A DNA stretch of 64,000 nucleotides from M3007 sp046160625 (GCA_046160625.1 JBJXGZ010000100.1:1-64000), one strand, 5' to 3'; positions 14,866-25,800 are shown, counted from the stretch's first letter. Notes: generated from the letters alone by a model not told the origin. Program-made: numbers and translations.

Positions 14866-17526
14866 ATGGCACAATTCAAGGTTTCTTTCCTTTTATTCAA
14901 TCTCTTGATTGTCAATATTTTGAGTGCGCAAACTCCGCTCTTAAAAACGGTGGATTTCTTTTGCCAAAACTGTCGCCCTGCCGACGCGCTCGTAACGTTG
15001 AGCCGTCAAACCGGGGTGAACATTGTCTTCAGCGACCGTTTTTTTGAACGTTGCCAAACCATAACGGTGCAGGCCAAAGGCGAGGCGATGAAAGATGTTC
15101 TGGAAACCATCAGCGCTTGCGGAAAAGTGTCGTTCAAGGACGTTGACGGCCAAATCGTTTTTTTTAAGAAATCCTCCAAGTTGACCCTTAGCGGTTATGT
15201 GCAAGACGTAGAAACGGGCGAGCGGCTCATCGGCGCAAGTATCAGGGTGCTTTCAGCGGCCGAAGGCGGCAGTAACGGTGCGGTGAGCAACGAATTTGGC
15301 TTTTTCAGTTTGAAAGTGGAGGAAGGAGAAATTGCGCTGGCGGCTGCCTATGTCGGCTATCAAAAGGAGCGCATTACAGTATTGGTATCGCAAGATAAAA
15401 TCATCCGCATTCGGCTACGTTCCACGTCTGTTTTGCCTGAAATAGTCATTCCTAGCCTAACGGAAAAAGAGGCAAAAGAAAAGAAAAGTGGTAGCCCCAC
15501 CTACCTGAATATGAAGGAAATGCGTGCCTTGCCCATGCCAGGCGGGGAAGCGGATTTGCTTCGACAAACGGCTTTACAACCAGGAATTCATACGGGTGCA
15601 GATGGACTAGGCGGCCTTCATGTGCGCGGTGGCAATGCCGACCAGAACTTATTTCTTTTGGACGACGTGCCTGTTTACAGCCCCAGCCATGCGCTCGGTC
15701 TCTTTTCAATTTTCAACCCCAGCACCGTGAGCAGTGTGCGACTTTGGAAGGGTGATTTTCCTGCCCGGTATAGTGGTCGGGCTTCCTCGGTGCTTGATGT
15801 GCGCACTCGCGACGGCAATTCACAGCGTTGCCGGGCGGAGGTTTCCGCTGGTCTTTTTGCGTCTTCGGCAGTGGTGGAAGGACCCTTGAAGCGCGAAAAA
15901 GGCTCTTTTCTGATTGGTGGACGGATGACTTATTTCGATCCCTGGATCAAATTTTTTAGCGAGCGCGGCAATTTGCTCACGTTTTCTGGCGACGCTGTCA
16001 AGTATCGTTTTTATGATTCTAATATAAAATTGAACTACTCGTTCGGCGACCGCGACCGGGTGTTCCTCTCCTTTTATCGGGGCGGCGATTTGTTTAAAAA
16101 CAAATTTGAACAATCCTACGACGATCCCAAAGGCTATATTACAGATGCCAACGAACTCACCACCGATTGGGGCAACAGCATCGCCGCGCTGCGCTGGAAT
16201 CATCTCTTGCGGGAAAATCTTTTTACCAATACGACCCTCCGATACAGCCGTTTTTTCTATCAAAGCGGTCTTGGCTTTCGTTCCAACATCTTGTATCCCA
16301 ATGGCAAACAGTTTGTGCTGGCAGACTACGGCCAATTGTATCAGACGCTGATCCGCGATTGGTCAGGCAAAACCGACTTCACGTTTTATGTTTCAGAATC
16401 GCTAACGCTGCGTTGGGGTGCAGCGTTTACTGCCCATGGTTTTCAGCCCGGGGCACTTTCTGCCAACTTCCTGCAACCAGGCCAAACGATGGAAAATGTG
16501 GACTCGCTGGCCAACAGACTGCTCAACAACGAGCGGCTGAATGCGGACGAGGCCGAAGCATATTTTGATGCTGAAATTGATTTTTGGAAGAACTGGCGGC
16601 TCGAAACAGGTGTCAACGGCTCCGTTTTTCAGACCAAAAACACAAATTACCGGTTATTGCAGCCACGTTTTCGACTTCGTCGAACAGGGCCTCGAGGTTG
16701 GAATCAATGGGCTGGTTGGCATCGTATGGCACAAAACCTTCACCAAATCGGCTCCTTTAACGTGAGCCTGCCCTTCGAACTTTGGGTGCCTAGTACGCGC
16801 CGGGTACCGCCCGAAATCGTGTGGCAAGCCATAGCGGGAATTGGATGGCAGCACAAAAATTGGGCTTGGCAGGTAGAGTGCTACTATAAAAAAATGGAAC
16901 GTGTGTTAACGTTTATTGCTTCCAACGACGCACTTTTCTCTGGAGGAGCTGTGGATGCAAGTGGCTGGGAAGATCGTATTGCCCTTGGTACCGGCTGGAG
17001 CAAGGGGTTGGAAGTAACCCTTGAAAAGACTTCTGGAAAACTCACAGGTTCCATTGCCTACACGCTGTCGGAGAGTGAACGTTTTTTCCCAGATCTCAAC
17101 GCCGGTCGCCCGTTCCCGTTCCGTTTCGATCGCCGTCACGATTTGAAAATTACCCTGCGCCAGCAGTTGTTCAAATGGCTCGAAGCAGATGTGGTGTGGG
17201 CAATGGCCACGGGCAATCCCATTACCTTGGCAGGGGTAAAATTCCGTCATGAATCCGTGGAAGGAGAAGTAGAGCGCGATGTGTTTTTTTACACAGAAGT
17301 AAATGGCTACCGGCTTCCTACTTATCACCGACTCGATGCTGCGCTCAATGCCAGCTGGGGGGGAGAAAAATTGCGCCAGAGTCTTCAAATCGGGGTTTAC
17401 AACGCCTATAACCGCGCCAATCCTTTCTATCTTTTTGTAGATGCGGGCAGCAGTATCAAAGGCAAAGCCATTCAGTACACTTTGTTGCCGGTATTGCCAG
17501 TGTTTAGGTATGAGTTGAAGTTTTAA
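14866..17526 (+). CDS. TonB-dependent outer-membrane receptor with STN domain
   Basis: An 886-residue receptor; the ATG at 14866 (MAQFKVSFLLFNLL) gives a normal signal peptide ending LSAQ, whereas an ATG 24 bp earlier adds residues before it. Domains: STN (about 30-90, CQNCRPADALVTLSRQTGVN), carboxypeptidase-regulatory-like beta sandwich (about 100-180, LSGYVQDVETGERLIGASI), TonB plug (about 210-320, with LLRQTALQPGIHTGADGLGG and LLDDVPVY), and a 22-strand-type barrel to the end. STN domains often link receptors to anti-sigma signalling, but no FecR/sigma pair and no SusD partner are adjacent. Ligand unknown. Confidence 0.93.
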   Translation: MAQFKVSFLLFNLLIVNILSAQTPLLKTVDFFCQNCRPADALVTLSRQTGVNIVFSDRFFERCQTITVQAKGEAMKDVLETISACGKVSFKDVDGQIVFFKKSSKLTLSGYVQDVETGERLIGASIRVLSAAEGGSNGAVSNEFGFFSLKVEEGEIALAAAYVGYQKERITVLVSQDKIIRIRLRSTSVLPEIVIPSLTEKEAKEKKSGSPTYLNMKEMRALPMPGGEADLLRQTALQPGIHTGADGLGGLHVRGGNADQNLFLLDDVPVYSPSHALGLFSIFNPSTVSSVRLWKGDFPARYSGRASSVLDVRTRDGNSQRCRAEVSAGLFASSAVVEGPLKREKGSFLIGGRMTYFDPWIKFFSERGNLLTFSGDAVKYRFYDSNIKLNYSFGDRDRVFLSFYRGGDLFKNKFEQSYDDPKGYITDANELTTDWGNSIAALRWNHLLRENLFTNTTLRYSRFFYQSGLGFRSNILYPNGKQFVLADYGQLYQTLIRDWSGKTDFTFYVSESLTLRWGAAFTAHGFQPGALSANFLQPGQTMENVDSLANRLLNNERLNADEAEAYFDAEIDFWKNWRLETGVNGSVFQTKNTNYRLLQPRFRLRRTGPRGWNQWAGWHRMAQNLHQIGSFNVSLPFELWVPSTRRVPPEIVWQAIAGIGWQHKNWAWQVECYYKKMERVLTFIASNDALFSGGAVDASGWEDRIALGTGWSKGLEVTLEKTSGKLTGSIAYTLSESERFFPDLNAGRPFPFRFDRRHDLKITLRQQLFKWLEADVVWAMATGNPITLAGVKFRHESVEGEVERDVFFYTEVNGYRLPTYHRLDAALNASWGGEKLRQSLQIGVYNAYNRANPFYLFVDAGSSIKGKAIQYTLLPVLPVFRYELKF

Positions 17527-17558
17527 GGGTGGTAGAATTGGAGGGCAAAATTATTCGT

Positions 17559-17617
17559 CAGACGACTTTGAGTCGTCAGACGAAGTGCTCCGTGGTCTGA
17601 CGACTCAAAGTCGTCTG
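17559..17617. terminator. Perfect 23-bp inverted repeat, likely bidirectional terminator
   Basis: Arms 17559-17581 and 17595-17617 are perfect inverted copies. Each arm is itself palindromic (ACGACTttgAGTCGT), so alternative hairpins or a cruciform are possible. It lies between the ends of the convergent TonB receptor and CHAT-protein genes. In the present frame the CHAT gene reads through the right arm; the frame-corrected stop lies just before it. Confidence 0.8.
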
Positions 17618-20415
17618 ACCACTAAGTCTTGCTTCTTCGTAAAAACCTCCATCCCATCAAAAGCAAAACCATCCCCCCCCACCAAAATCCCCCACATCCC
17701 CCAACCCCAAGGCTGCTCAATCACCCGATCATCACCTACCGCCACCAAACCAGCCCAGAAATAGGGAGATTGCGCGGCACTGCCCACTTCCGAATCAGAG
17801 AGATAGGCCAATTTGGCTTCGCGCAAGGCCGCTCCAGAGGTCTGTCCTTGCCTGATGTTTTTGTAAAAATAATGCACCAGCCGGGAAGTACTTTGGTCAT
17901 TCACCGACCACAGGCTCGATACAATGCAGGCAGCGCCCGCTTGCGCAAAGGCCCTCGCCAAACTCATCACACCCTCACCTTTTTCCTCTTTTCCGAGACC
18001 AGTTTCGCAGGCACTCAACATGACGAGATCGGCTTGTAAGGGCAGCGCGTAGAGATCGGGCAGCAACAACGAACCATCCATGAACTCAATGCGCGGGTTT
18101 CCGCTGGCAAAAGCGTGGGTAGAAAAATGCAACACCCTGTATCCACTTGCTTCCTTCAAAAAGTGTTGAATCTCAGCCTTTTGGCCGCTCAAACTTTGAA
18201 TGTCCCATCCGGCAATCCCTTGCCAGTCAAAATCGGCAGAAGCAAGTGGCGCAAGCCCGCGCTCCCGATTTTCAAAACCTGGAGCTATGGAAAGCAAATA
18301 ATTGGAGGCGCGCGATTTCAGGTTTTTTTGTTTGCGCAATACCGCGAGCGACCAGGCATAACGGACTTCCTGTTTACGCAAGAGATAAGCGGCGTTTCGC
18401 AATGTTGGCGACCCAATGGTAGTTGTCACCAGCGCCTCGAAGGGGACAAAATTCAGCATTCCATCGGGCAAAATTGTGAGCACAGACGCCGATGTGGTTT
18501 CAGGCGGAAGGATTTTTTGCCAAAGGGTATAGGCCGTTTGGAAATACCCGTTAGGATCGTTCAGGATTGCGTAGTCGTTCTCGAAAAATGCGAGATAGCT
18601 ACGAATCAGACTTTGTAAATCTTCTTCATTTGGAATGCGATGCCAAACCCCAGGTTTGTCTTTTTGAAACACAAAAACATCTACCCAATGCTCGCTCACA
18701 AAATATCCGGCTACCACCTCGCCCTCTGCAAAATCACCCGCAGTAGGCAGCCAATTGGCCGTATTTGTCTCCAAACCACTTAGGCTGGGGTAGGCTAATC
18801 GCAGGGTTTGATCCAGTGCTGCGATTTGTTCCCGTAACCCGTCGGCCTCAATACGCCATTGTGGCACACGGTCGCTTTGGGGTTTGAGCAGGAGATTTTT
18901 GTCAAAATCGGAAAGGCTCTGGCGCAGGGCGGTAAGTTCGTCAAATCGCGGGTCGCTGCCCGAAAGTCGCTGGCGTACAAGGTTGTCCTGCAAGGCTTCG
19001 AGCAAGAGCGCGGCCTTGCTGCGTTCGGTGATGATGAAGGCTTTTTCGAGCCATACAATTTTGCCCGTTTTTTCAAAAAGCAGCCTCACCACAGTCATGG
19101 CTTCCTCCTCGCGGATGCGGGTATCTTTTTGCAATGTCAACTTTGAGGAACTGTACTGAAATACCCGGCGCAGGATGGATTCCGCTTGCCAGGCGAGCTC
19201 ATGGCATTCGAGCGCCAGTTCGAGCCAAGCGATGTCATCAGTTTTTTCAAACATAGCTTTTGCTGCCCGGGCTTTAGCGTTGAGTGCTTCGAATAGGGTG
19301 TTTTCCTCGTAGAATAGGGTGGAAGAAGGGTTGGGGTGGTTTGAAGGTGAGGGGTTGAAGTTGGGAATAACAGCAGCGAGGGCAAAGTCTGCGGCTTGTA
19401 GGGCTTGAAGGGGCTGGGCCTGGCGGAGGAAGAGGGTTGATAACGCAATATGGTCTTTGCCTACCTCTCTGGAGACACCTTTGGAGCAGGCACGGTCATC
19501 AGCTAGTGCGCCGTCGAGTAAGCGTTTGGCTTCGGGAAATTTGCCCAAGATCGTGTTTGCTTTTCCGGCAATGCGTCTGGCTCTTGCGCGAAATTCGCGT
19601 GTTCGGGTGTCTTTAGGGCCATCTGGACGGAGCAATTGGATGGCTTTGGCAGCAGTGAGGGCGGCTTCGGAACTCCGACCCATGTCGAGCATGGTTTCAG
19701 CCAATCGGGCCAAAAGAAGCCCGCGCTCGGTATTGCCAATTCCTGATAGACTGAGCCCTTTTAGGTAGTTCTCCTCTGCGCTTGGATAGTTACCCATATT
19801 CCAATAGGCAATCCCGATATTGGAATAAAGCCCTGACAGTTCTTCATTGCTCTCGCCAACAGCCAGTGCTTTTTGAAAAACGGCAATGGCTTTATCGTTC
19901 TCACCAAGTCGGCTGTAATGGTTGCCGAGGGGCTTGAAAATGGATTCAACAATTGAAAAGTCTTCGTAACGGAATTGTTCGTATATGGGTATTGCATCTT
20001 GGTATGATCTCGAGGAATGTAACAACTTGCCTTCATCTTTGTAATAGTTAGCCTGATAGACCAATAAATATAAAAATGGCTCAAATTCGAGTGCACCAAC
20101 AGCATTTCGCCATTTAGTCGCAAAGGTTTCTTCGATAAGATTCAAGGCTTCTTTTGAATTGTCAGATAAAAAAAGTTGCGTATTGAACCGTGACCAAGCC
20201 CAAAGTGCCAGGCTGTCTGCCCTTTTGGCCATCTCGGTCTTTAGGCCGATGTAATACAAAAAGCTGTCGCGTTGATTGCTGTCAAAGAAAAAATCTATCC
20301 GTTTGTCAAACTGGTGAAGCTCGGCGCTACTTTGCGCAGACAATGAGGCTGCCCCGAAAAAAATCAGGGCAATGCAAGTATTTCTGAAAGGAAAAAAGGG
20401 GTGCATAGGCTGCAA
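17605..20415 (-). CDS. Exported TPR-CHAT protein (putative caspase-like protease), C-terminus frameshifted
   Basis: A 936-residue protein with a signal peptide (LIFFGAASLSAQ), many TPR helices (about 80-450, for example YSNIGIAYWNMGNYPSAEEN), a coiled-coil linker and a C-terminal CHAT domain. The CHAT dyad is present: His767 in HFSTHAFASG and Cys803 in LSACETGLG, with PFEALVTTT and VSSLWSVND as further motifs. CHAT domains belong to the caspase/separase clan of cysteine peptidases. After GWGMWGILVGG the frame continues into an odd tail. With seven instead of eight G's (17673-17680 on the plus strand) it would read MVLLLMGWRFLRRSK and stop at 17622, giving a membrane anchor and about 930 residues. 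This points to a frameshift or sequencing error in the homopolymer. Confidence 0.9.
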   Translation of the reverse strand: MQPMHPFFPFRNTCIALIFFGAASLSAQSSAELHQFDKRIDFFFDSNQRDSFLYYIGLKTEMAKRADSLALWAWSRFNTQLFLSDNSKEALNLIEETFATKWRNAVGALEFEPFLYLLVYQANYYKDEGKLLHSSRSYQDAIPIYEQFRYEDFSIVESIFKPLGNHYSRLGENDKAIAVFQKALAVGESNEELSGLYSNIGIAYWNMGNYPSAEENYLKGLSLSGIGNTERGLLLARLAETMLDMGRSSEAALTAAKAIQLLRPDGPKDTRTREFRARARRIAGKANTILGKFPEAKRLLDGALADDRACSKGVSREVGKDHIALSTLFLRQAQPLQALQAADFALAAVIPNFNPSPSNHPNPSSTLFYEENTLFEALNAKARAAKAMFEKTDDIAWLELALECHELAWQAESILRRVFQYSSSKLTLQKDTRIREEEAMTVVRLLFEKTGKIVWLEKAFIITERSKAALLLEALQDNLVRQRLSGSDPRFDELTALRQSLSDFDKNLLLKPQSDRVPQWRIEADGLREQIAALDQTLRLAYPSLSGLETNTANWLPTAGDFAEGEVVAGYFVSEHWVDVFVFQKDKPGVWHRIPNEEDLQSLIRSYLAFFENDYAILNDPNGYFQTAYTLWQKILPPETTSASVLTILPDGMLNFVPFEALVTTTIGSPTLRNAAYLLRKQEVRYAWSLAVLRKQKNLKSRASNYLLSIAPGFENRERGLAPLASADFDWQGIAGWDIQSLSGQKAEIQHFLKEASGYRVLHFSTHAFASGNPRIEFMDGSLLLPDLYALPLQADLVMLSACETGLGKEEKGEGVMSLARAFAQAGAACIVSSLWSVNDQSTSRLVHYFYKNIRQGQTSGAALREAKLAYLSDSEVGSAAQSPYFWAGLVAVGDDRVIEQPWGWGMWGILVGGDGFAFDGMEVFTKKQDLVVRRL
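17673..17680. other. Homopolymer C8 run causing a C-terminal frameshift
   Basis: Eight C's on the plus strand (eight G's in the coding strand). Removing one restores a hydrophobic helix followed by RRSK and a TAG stop at 17622-17624. Confidence 0.75.
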
Positions 20416-20502
20416 TTTTGCGCAGCAAATTAAAGGAAACGCTATCCTGAGAACAGGATTTATTTCGATAATAAAAATATATGAAGTTTCTGAGCAAATT
20501 TA

Positions 20503-20613
20503 TTTCACGCAACGACGCAACGGCGCAACGAAAAACCTACTTGATACTCAAAACGTTGCGTCGTTGCGTCGTTGCGTCGTTGCGTGAAATAATCGTTGCG
20601 CCGTTGCGTGAAA
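20503..20613. repeat. GTTGCGTC octamer array with inverted partners
   Basis: 20503-20531 carries GCAACGAC-type units starting TTTCACGCAACG. At about 20555-20589 four tandem GTTGCGTC/GTTGCGTG units run in the opposite sense, and a further inverted copy ends at 20613. The array lies between the stop of the gene at 20621 and the start of the CHAT gene (both minus strand), so it may form a terminator hairpin and a leader. Confidence 0.85.
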
Positions 20614-20620
20614 CCCACCA

Positions 20621-22675
20621 TTACAACTTCAACTCCAGCGAAACCTGCACGAAGGGTCGCAGTTTCCGCTTCCGCTCCAGCATTGCGCCACCCCGAATCC
20701 CGAGGTTTAGCCCTTGACGAACAGAGCCGAAAGTGAGGTCGGCAAAAGCCCGGTAACGAATGGGTTTGGAAGATAAAGAAGTGGTCGAAACAAATATGGT
20801 ATCGCTCCTTACCTTAGGATCCTGCATTGGAAATTGTTCGATTATAATCTCACGGTTTCTTACCCTTGTTTCGCCATTGTTGAACTGAATCATCGCCGAA
20901 CCGCCAATTCCGGCACCAAAAAACCGGGTAAAGTTTTTCCGCAAAAGGACAGGCAGTTCAAAAGATACAAAGCCTTGGCTGGTTTCCTCCATAAAGGAGT
21001 CTATCGTAATTCGGGTGAAAACAATGCCAGTGTTGTCAATGAGAGTGGTATCAATGCTTGAAGACATGGAGGTCGTTTCTTCCCTGCCTTTTATTCCTGT
21101 CAACAATTCCACTTGCGGGTAAATGCGCCACGATTTGAAGGGTGAAAGACTTGCGCCCAGGAAAGCATAGCCGTTTTGCACAAAAGGCTTTTTTTCTTCC
21201 TGTTCTTCTCCAGTAGTGTTTACGCTATTCTCAAAATTGGGTTCAAAAGCATAACCAGCTTTCAGGCCCGGAGAGATGCCTACCTTGAAACGGGTTCTTG
21301 TAAAATTGGTATAGATCGGGGCGTTTTTGTCAAATGTAATTTTGGCCCGGCTGCGGAACGGCGTTTTTGGCATATTGCGCTCAGCTTCAATACGATAGCG
21401 TACAAACCCTTTGGTAGAATCCCGATCCTCTATCCCTTTTTGTCTGCTTCCTGGCAGGTAAATGTTTCGGAAGGTAAATACAAGTCCGTCTTTGGTGGAG
21501 GTAGTATCAATACAGCTTCTGTTGCTCGGCAGTTTTGGGCAAATCGGGCATTTTGGATACCATTCAAGCGGGCGCATTCGCCTCATGTCAAGCCCTTCCG
21601 GGACCTCTACTTTTACTTCTACTGTACTGGCAGGGCCTTCACCGTTGTTTTGGAACTGCACCTTGTAATCCAATTTCTTCTTGCCGAAAGAGCGGTAATT
21701 CACCCGGCTGTCCGATACGATTATTGCATTGGGGTCGTGCGAACTGACGATTTCAAATTCCAATACATATCGTTCTGCGGGAATAAGTGGATCAAAAGGC
21801 GCGAATATGGCTTCCAAATGAATAAAAGCATTGGTGTCTTGAAGCATTTTATCCGTGCCTTGCAATGCCACGAACATATTGCGCTTCTCACCGGGCTGAA
21901 GGTCCGTAAATCGCCATATTTTCTCCTCCTTATACGCCCCTCTTGCGTTGCTGAGGAGGTTTTCGAGGATTTCAGAAGATGGAGCGTCCGCCGGCAACGT
22001 GCTGCTTACACCGGTATGGCTGGGCAAATGCAGGAGTGTCCAGCCATTGGTAATCGGTACGTCCATGGGCAAGACCTGAGATACCGCAGCATCTACTTTC
22101 TCATTAAAATGAAGCCTCGCGCTATCCAGTGCAAAGTGCGAAGAAGGGAACCGTCTTTCATTAAAAAACAGGTACACGCGCCCGTCGGTCCTGACCATGC
22201 CCAGATTGCGGTAACTCAGGATACAGGTCAACTCCTCATTCGCACGTGCCTGCCTGCTGGCTACCATCCGAATCGGCAATTGGAGGGAATCGAATACGGT
22301 AGGCAAGTCGCCGGGTTGGCCACCAATTTGGCTTGCCATAATCCCTTTACCCTTTTTCGTGGGGAGTTTGCCATCATCATAATGTGCCGTGGCTTCCAAA
22401 ATGGGATCGTATCCGCCCGCTTTTCCAAATTTATGCAATGGGCTTTCTTCAAAACTGAAACTGCCGTCGTCAAACTCCCAGTAATAGGTCCAGAATGCCA
22501 GTGGTGCTCCTGCTTTCTGCAGCAAAGGCGGTGGAACAGGGGTAAAACGGTAGCCATCTCCTTCAGGCGCTACGGTAAAATCAAGAACGCGGGGCGGGGC
22601 TTCGGCAACCTTTTTTTGCGCAAACAATGGAGTGCCAAAAAGTAAAAAAGCGAAAAGAACTGAGAGGTTTTTCAT
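20621..22675 (-). CDS. Secreted PKD / DUF7619-like protein with possible C-terminal barrel
   Basis: A 684-residue protein with signal peptide MKNLSVLFAFLLFGTPLFAQ. Residues about 30-110 look like a PKD-type beta sandwich (TYYWEFDDGSFSFEESPLHKF). A beta-rich middle follows, then a DUF7619-like module that starts with the SHDPNAI motif and contains YKVQFQNNGEGPASTVEVKV, typical of Bacteroidota surface proteins. The last 230 residues (GISPGLKAGYAF, FLGASLSPFKSWRIYPQVEL, ending FVQVSLELKL) resemble an outer-membrane beta-barrel rather than a T9SS sorting domain. This fusion of cargo-like domains with a barrel-like end is unusual. Function unknown. Confidence 0.75.
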   Translation of the reverse strand: MKNLSVLFAFLLFGTPLFAQKKVAEAPPRVLDFTVAPEGDGYRFTPVPPPLLQKAGAPLAFWTYYWEFDDGSFSFEESPLHKFGKAGGYDPILEATAHYDDGKLPTKKGKGIMASQIGGQPGDLPTVFDSLQLPIRMVASRQARANEELTCILSYRNLGMVRTDGRVYLFFNERRFPSSHFALDSARLHFNEKVDAAVSQVLPMDVPITNGWTLLHLPSHTGVSSTLPADAPSSEILENLLSNARGAYKEEKIWRFTDLQPGEKRNMFVALQGTDKMLQDTNAFIHLEAIFAPFDPLIPAERYVLEFEIVSSHDPNAIIVSDSRVNYRSFGKKKLDYKVQFQNNGEGPASTVEVKVEVPEGLDMRRMRPLEWYPKCPICPKLPSNRSCIDTTSTKDGLVFTFRNIYLPGSRQKGIEDRDSTKGFVRYRIEAERNMPKTPFRSRAKITFDKNAPIYTNFTRTRFKVGISPGLKAGYAFEPNFENSVNTTGEEQEEKKPFVQNGYAFLGASLSPFKSWRIYPQVELLTGIKGREETTSMSSSIDTTLIDNTGIVFTRITIDSFMEETSQGFVSFELPVLLRKNFTRFFGAGIGGSAMIQFNNGETRVRNREIIIEQFPMQDPKVRSDTIFVSTTSLSSKPIRYRAFADLTFGSVRQGLNLGIRGGAMLERKRKLRPFVQVSLELKL

Positions 22676-22816
22676 AGGTGAAAGGTTGTTTATTAATGGT
22701 GTTTAAGCGGGCAATTTTACGAAGGTTTTTGAGGCGTTTAATAATTTTTATCCCCGACCTGTACAAACAGGCCGGGGAAGGAGAAAAATGTTCAAAGGAT
22801 TGTACTTCAATGGCAA

Positions 22817-25800
22817 CTATTCTTTTACCACGCGGCCAGTCCAAATCGCTTGTGCGTTGCTCATTGCACGAACCAGGTAAATCCCAGCCGGGTAGTTGCT
22901 GATTGAAATGGATTGGCTTTTCATGCCTGCTTTTACCAGGATTTGTTGCACCGGGCGACCTGTCAGGTCCATGATGGAAATCTGAGCGTCGGATTCCAGC
23001 GGCTGGCCAAATTCCAAAGTCATATCACCGCTTGTCGGGTTGGGGAATAGTGTCGCGTTTACTTGTCCAACTATATCCTTGGTGGCGCTGGTGCCGATCC
23101 TGCGAATACAAACGTCGTCAATGCGCGACCAGGAGACGTAGGCACCATCGTTGATATTGTAGTTGTTCCAGACGCTGATAGTCAGTGTGTTGAAGTTTTG
23201 CGTTGCCGTCCAGGCCGCCGAAGTGTAGGTTACCCAATTGGTGGTCAACACTGGCGAAAGGTAGATCTCGTCGCAAGTGCCCGAGCAGTTCAGATAACTC
23301 CCTGGCAGACCCGTAGAAGCGCGGAAACGGAAGCGCACGCTGTCTTGCACGGTATTCAACCATTTGCCACAAACAGTGACTTCATAAATTCCGCCCATTG
23401 TGAACGCAACAGGTTGCTGTATGCTTTCTCCCACCACTTGATTGCCCCACATTTGGATCGCGCCCGCTTCCTGGCAGGTATCGCCCACAATGACTTGCGG
23501 GGTATTGGTCCAGGTGGTCCAGTTGTTTACGTTGCCGGGGCCGCCCAAATTGCCGGGTATCAGACCGGCAGTAAAATCGCCATTCAACACAAGGTTGTCC
23601 ACGCAGAGCATAGGCTCGGAGACTTGTATCTGTTTGCAAAACTCATAAGTGCAGATTTGCCCGTCAATCGAAATCCGCGTCACCACCATACAAACGAAGT
23701 AAACACCCGCTGTCGAATAGGTATGGAACACCGTCGCATTTGCAACGGAATTGCTGTTTGGCGAACCATCACCCCAGAGCCAGAGCACTTTGTCGCATGT
23801 ATCGAGCGCCACCGGCGTGAACCCGATCGGGTTGGTTCCCGTGGTTGTGAAACCCGCGCCCACGGCTGCATAGAACGTGGAATCGCACAGGCAGCCATCT
23901 GTCAACTTGTCTATTACCACCTCGAAGCAAATCGTGTCAGTACACATCGTGGTGGCGGAATTTGTTCCGTAAGCAGAAACAGTTAAGCAAACGGTATAGA
24001 CCCCGGTGTTGGCATAGGTGTGCACCTCATTTTGACTGAAACCGGTGCCTGCATCGCCAAAGGTCCAACTCCAACTAAAGATCGTGCCGCTCACAATGGT
24101 GGATAAATCCGTGAACGTGACTGTGTTCCCGCTTACAGAAGCAGAGAAATTGGCCACTAGTCCAACCGAGTCGCAGGGATCTATCGGCGTGTCGTGAATG
24201 ACGATGTCAAAGCAAATGGTATCGCGGCACAATGCACCCGCATTACCGCCTGCAACGATGAGGCAAACAATGTACGCACCCGGGCTGGAATAAGTGTGTG
24301 TCGGGTTTTGCAAGTTGCTGGTATTGGCATCGCCAAAATCCCAATTCCAGGAAAAGATCGAGCCACTGCTAATGGTAGAGAGATCGGTGAAAACCACTGT
24401 GTTCCCGCTTACCGAATAACTGAAATTTGCATTCAGTCCGAGTGTATCGCAAGGGTCAGTAGGGTCGGAATTATGGCAAAAGGTCTGTTTGTCCTCGTAC
24501 AAAACCGTTGTCAAACTTGAAGGGAAAAAGTCCTGCGGTATGTTCGGAATTGGCTGCACTGCAGTCGTGATTGGCTGTCGCTGGATGATAACCGTTTCAG
24601 GCGAGTGGTAGCAATCGCTCTCTGTTTGACCAATTTTGTTGGTCTTGATAGCGAGGATATTGTAGTCAAAAACGTGCGGCTGGATGATCTCATACGTGTG
24701 GCCTGTGATGAAATATTCATCATTTGCGTCTGGCTCCACGCGGTTGCCTTGCGAAGCAAAGCCCATGTGGTACACCCGTGTCCAGTCCACCGAATTCCCG
24801 TTGTCGTCTATGCGCATCAACATACACTGCCCGATTTCTGGCGGATCGCTTACGCCCGTGTCTTCGGCTTTGCCTGTGAGCACGAGTTTGTTGTTCAAAC
24901 CGAATTGAAAGTGTGTGGCAAGTTCAAGAGGGCTGTTTTGAATGTCGTAATTGTTGGCCCAGAGAAGGTTGCCGCTGAGGTCTGTTTGCATCATCAGCAC
25001 TTGACGCGGGTCGGTGCTGCTATTATCGAGCGAATAACCCGAGACCCAGAGACTGCCGATTGCAGGGGTTGGCCCACCGCAATTGCCTTGGATACAAGTC
25101 CCTGCATCGTCGGCATTGGGCGCGATGTCGTAGGTTTTCATCCAGGACACACTGCCCGTGGAGATTTGAAGACTGAGGATAAACACCTCTTCGTTTCCGC
25201 CCGCGGCTGTAGCCACCTTACCCGTCACGAAATATTCGTTAGGCAGATTCGGACAAGCCGATTGCATGGAGGCAAAGGCCGTCACAGAGGCCACCGAGGG
25301 CACACCGTTCACGCGGTACGTCCATTCCCAGAGCAGAGTGCCTGCGCAATCTGTTTTCACAGCATGGATGAGCGCCATCCCGGAAATCGGATCGGTCTTG
25401 GTACCAACGAGGATGAAATTGCCTGCACCGTCTTGCTTAACACAGGCACTCTTTTCGTCGGCATTGGGCGTTCCAATACGGCGTACCCAGGTCGGGTTTC
25501 CGGCGCCATCGGTGAGGGTAAGGAGCATGTTGCTGTTGCCTCCGTTGTACTCGTTTCCGGCGATGATGTAGGCTTGAGCACCAGCACAATTGTTGGCTTT
25601 TTCGATCCATGTGGCGGTTTCGCCAACGTCCTGGCCGAGTATTTTGGAAGGAAAGAGCAGGTTGCCGAGTGGGTCGAGGCGCACGAGCTGCATATCGCCT
25701 GCGGGGTTAAAAAGTCCGCTGGGATGGTTGATGTTGCCGCCGAGGATGAGGTAGTTGCCGTTGTTGGCGATGAGGCCGCTTGCGCCGCGCTCGTCGGTAG

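Noticed and set aside
14866..17526. SusC-type receptor with SusD partner
   Set aside because: No SusD-like lipoprotein follows; the domain layout fits a general STN TonB receptor.
21176..22645. Plus-strand open frame of 489 codons
   Set aside because: It is the reverse of a convincing 684-residue secreted protein with signal peptide and known motifs; its own translation shows no domain.
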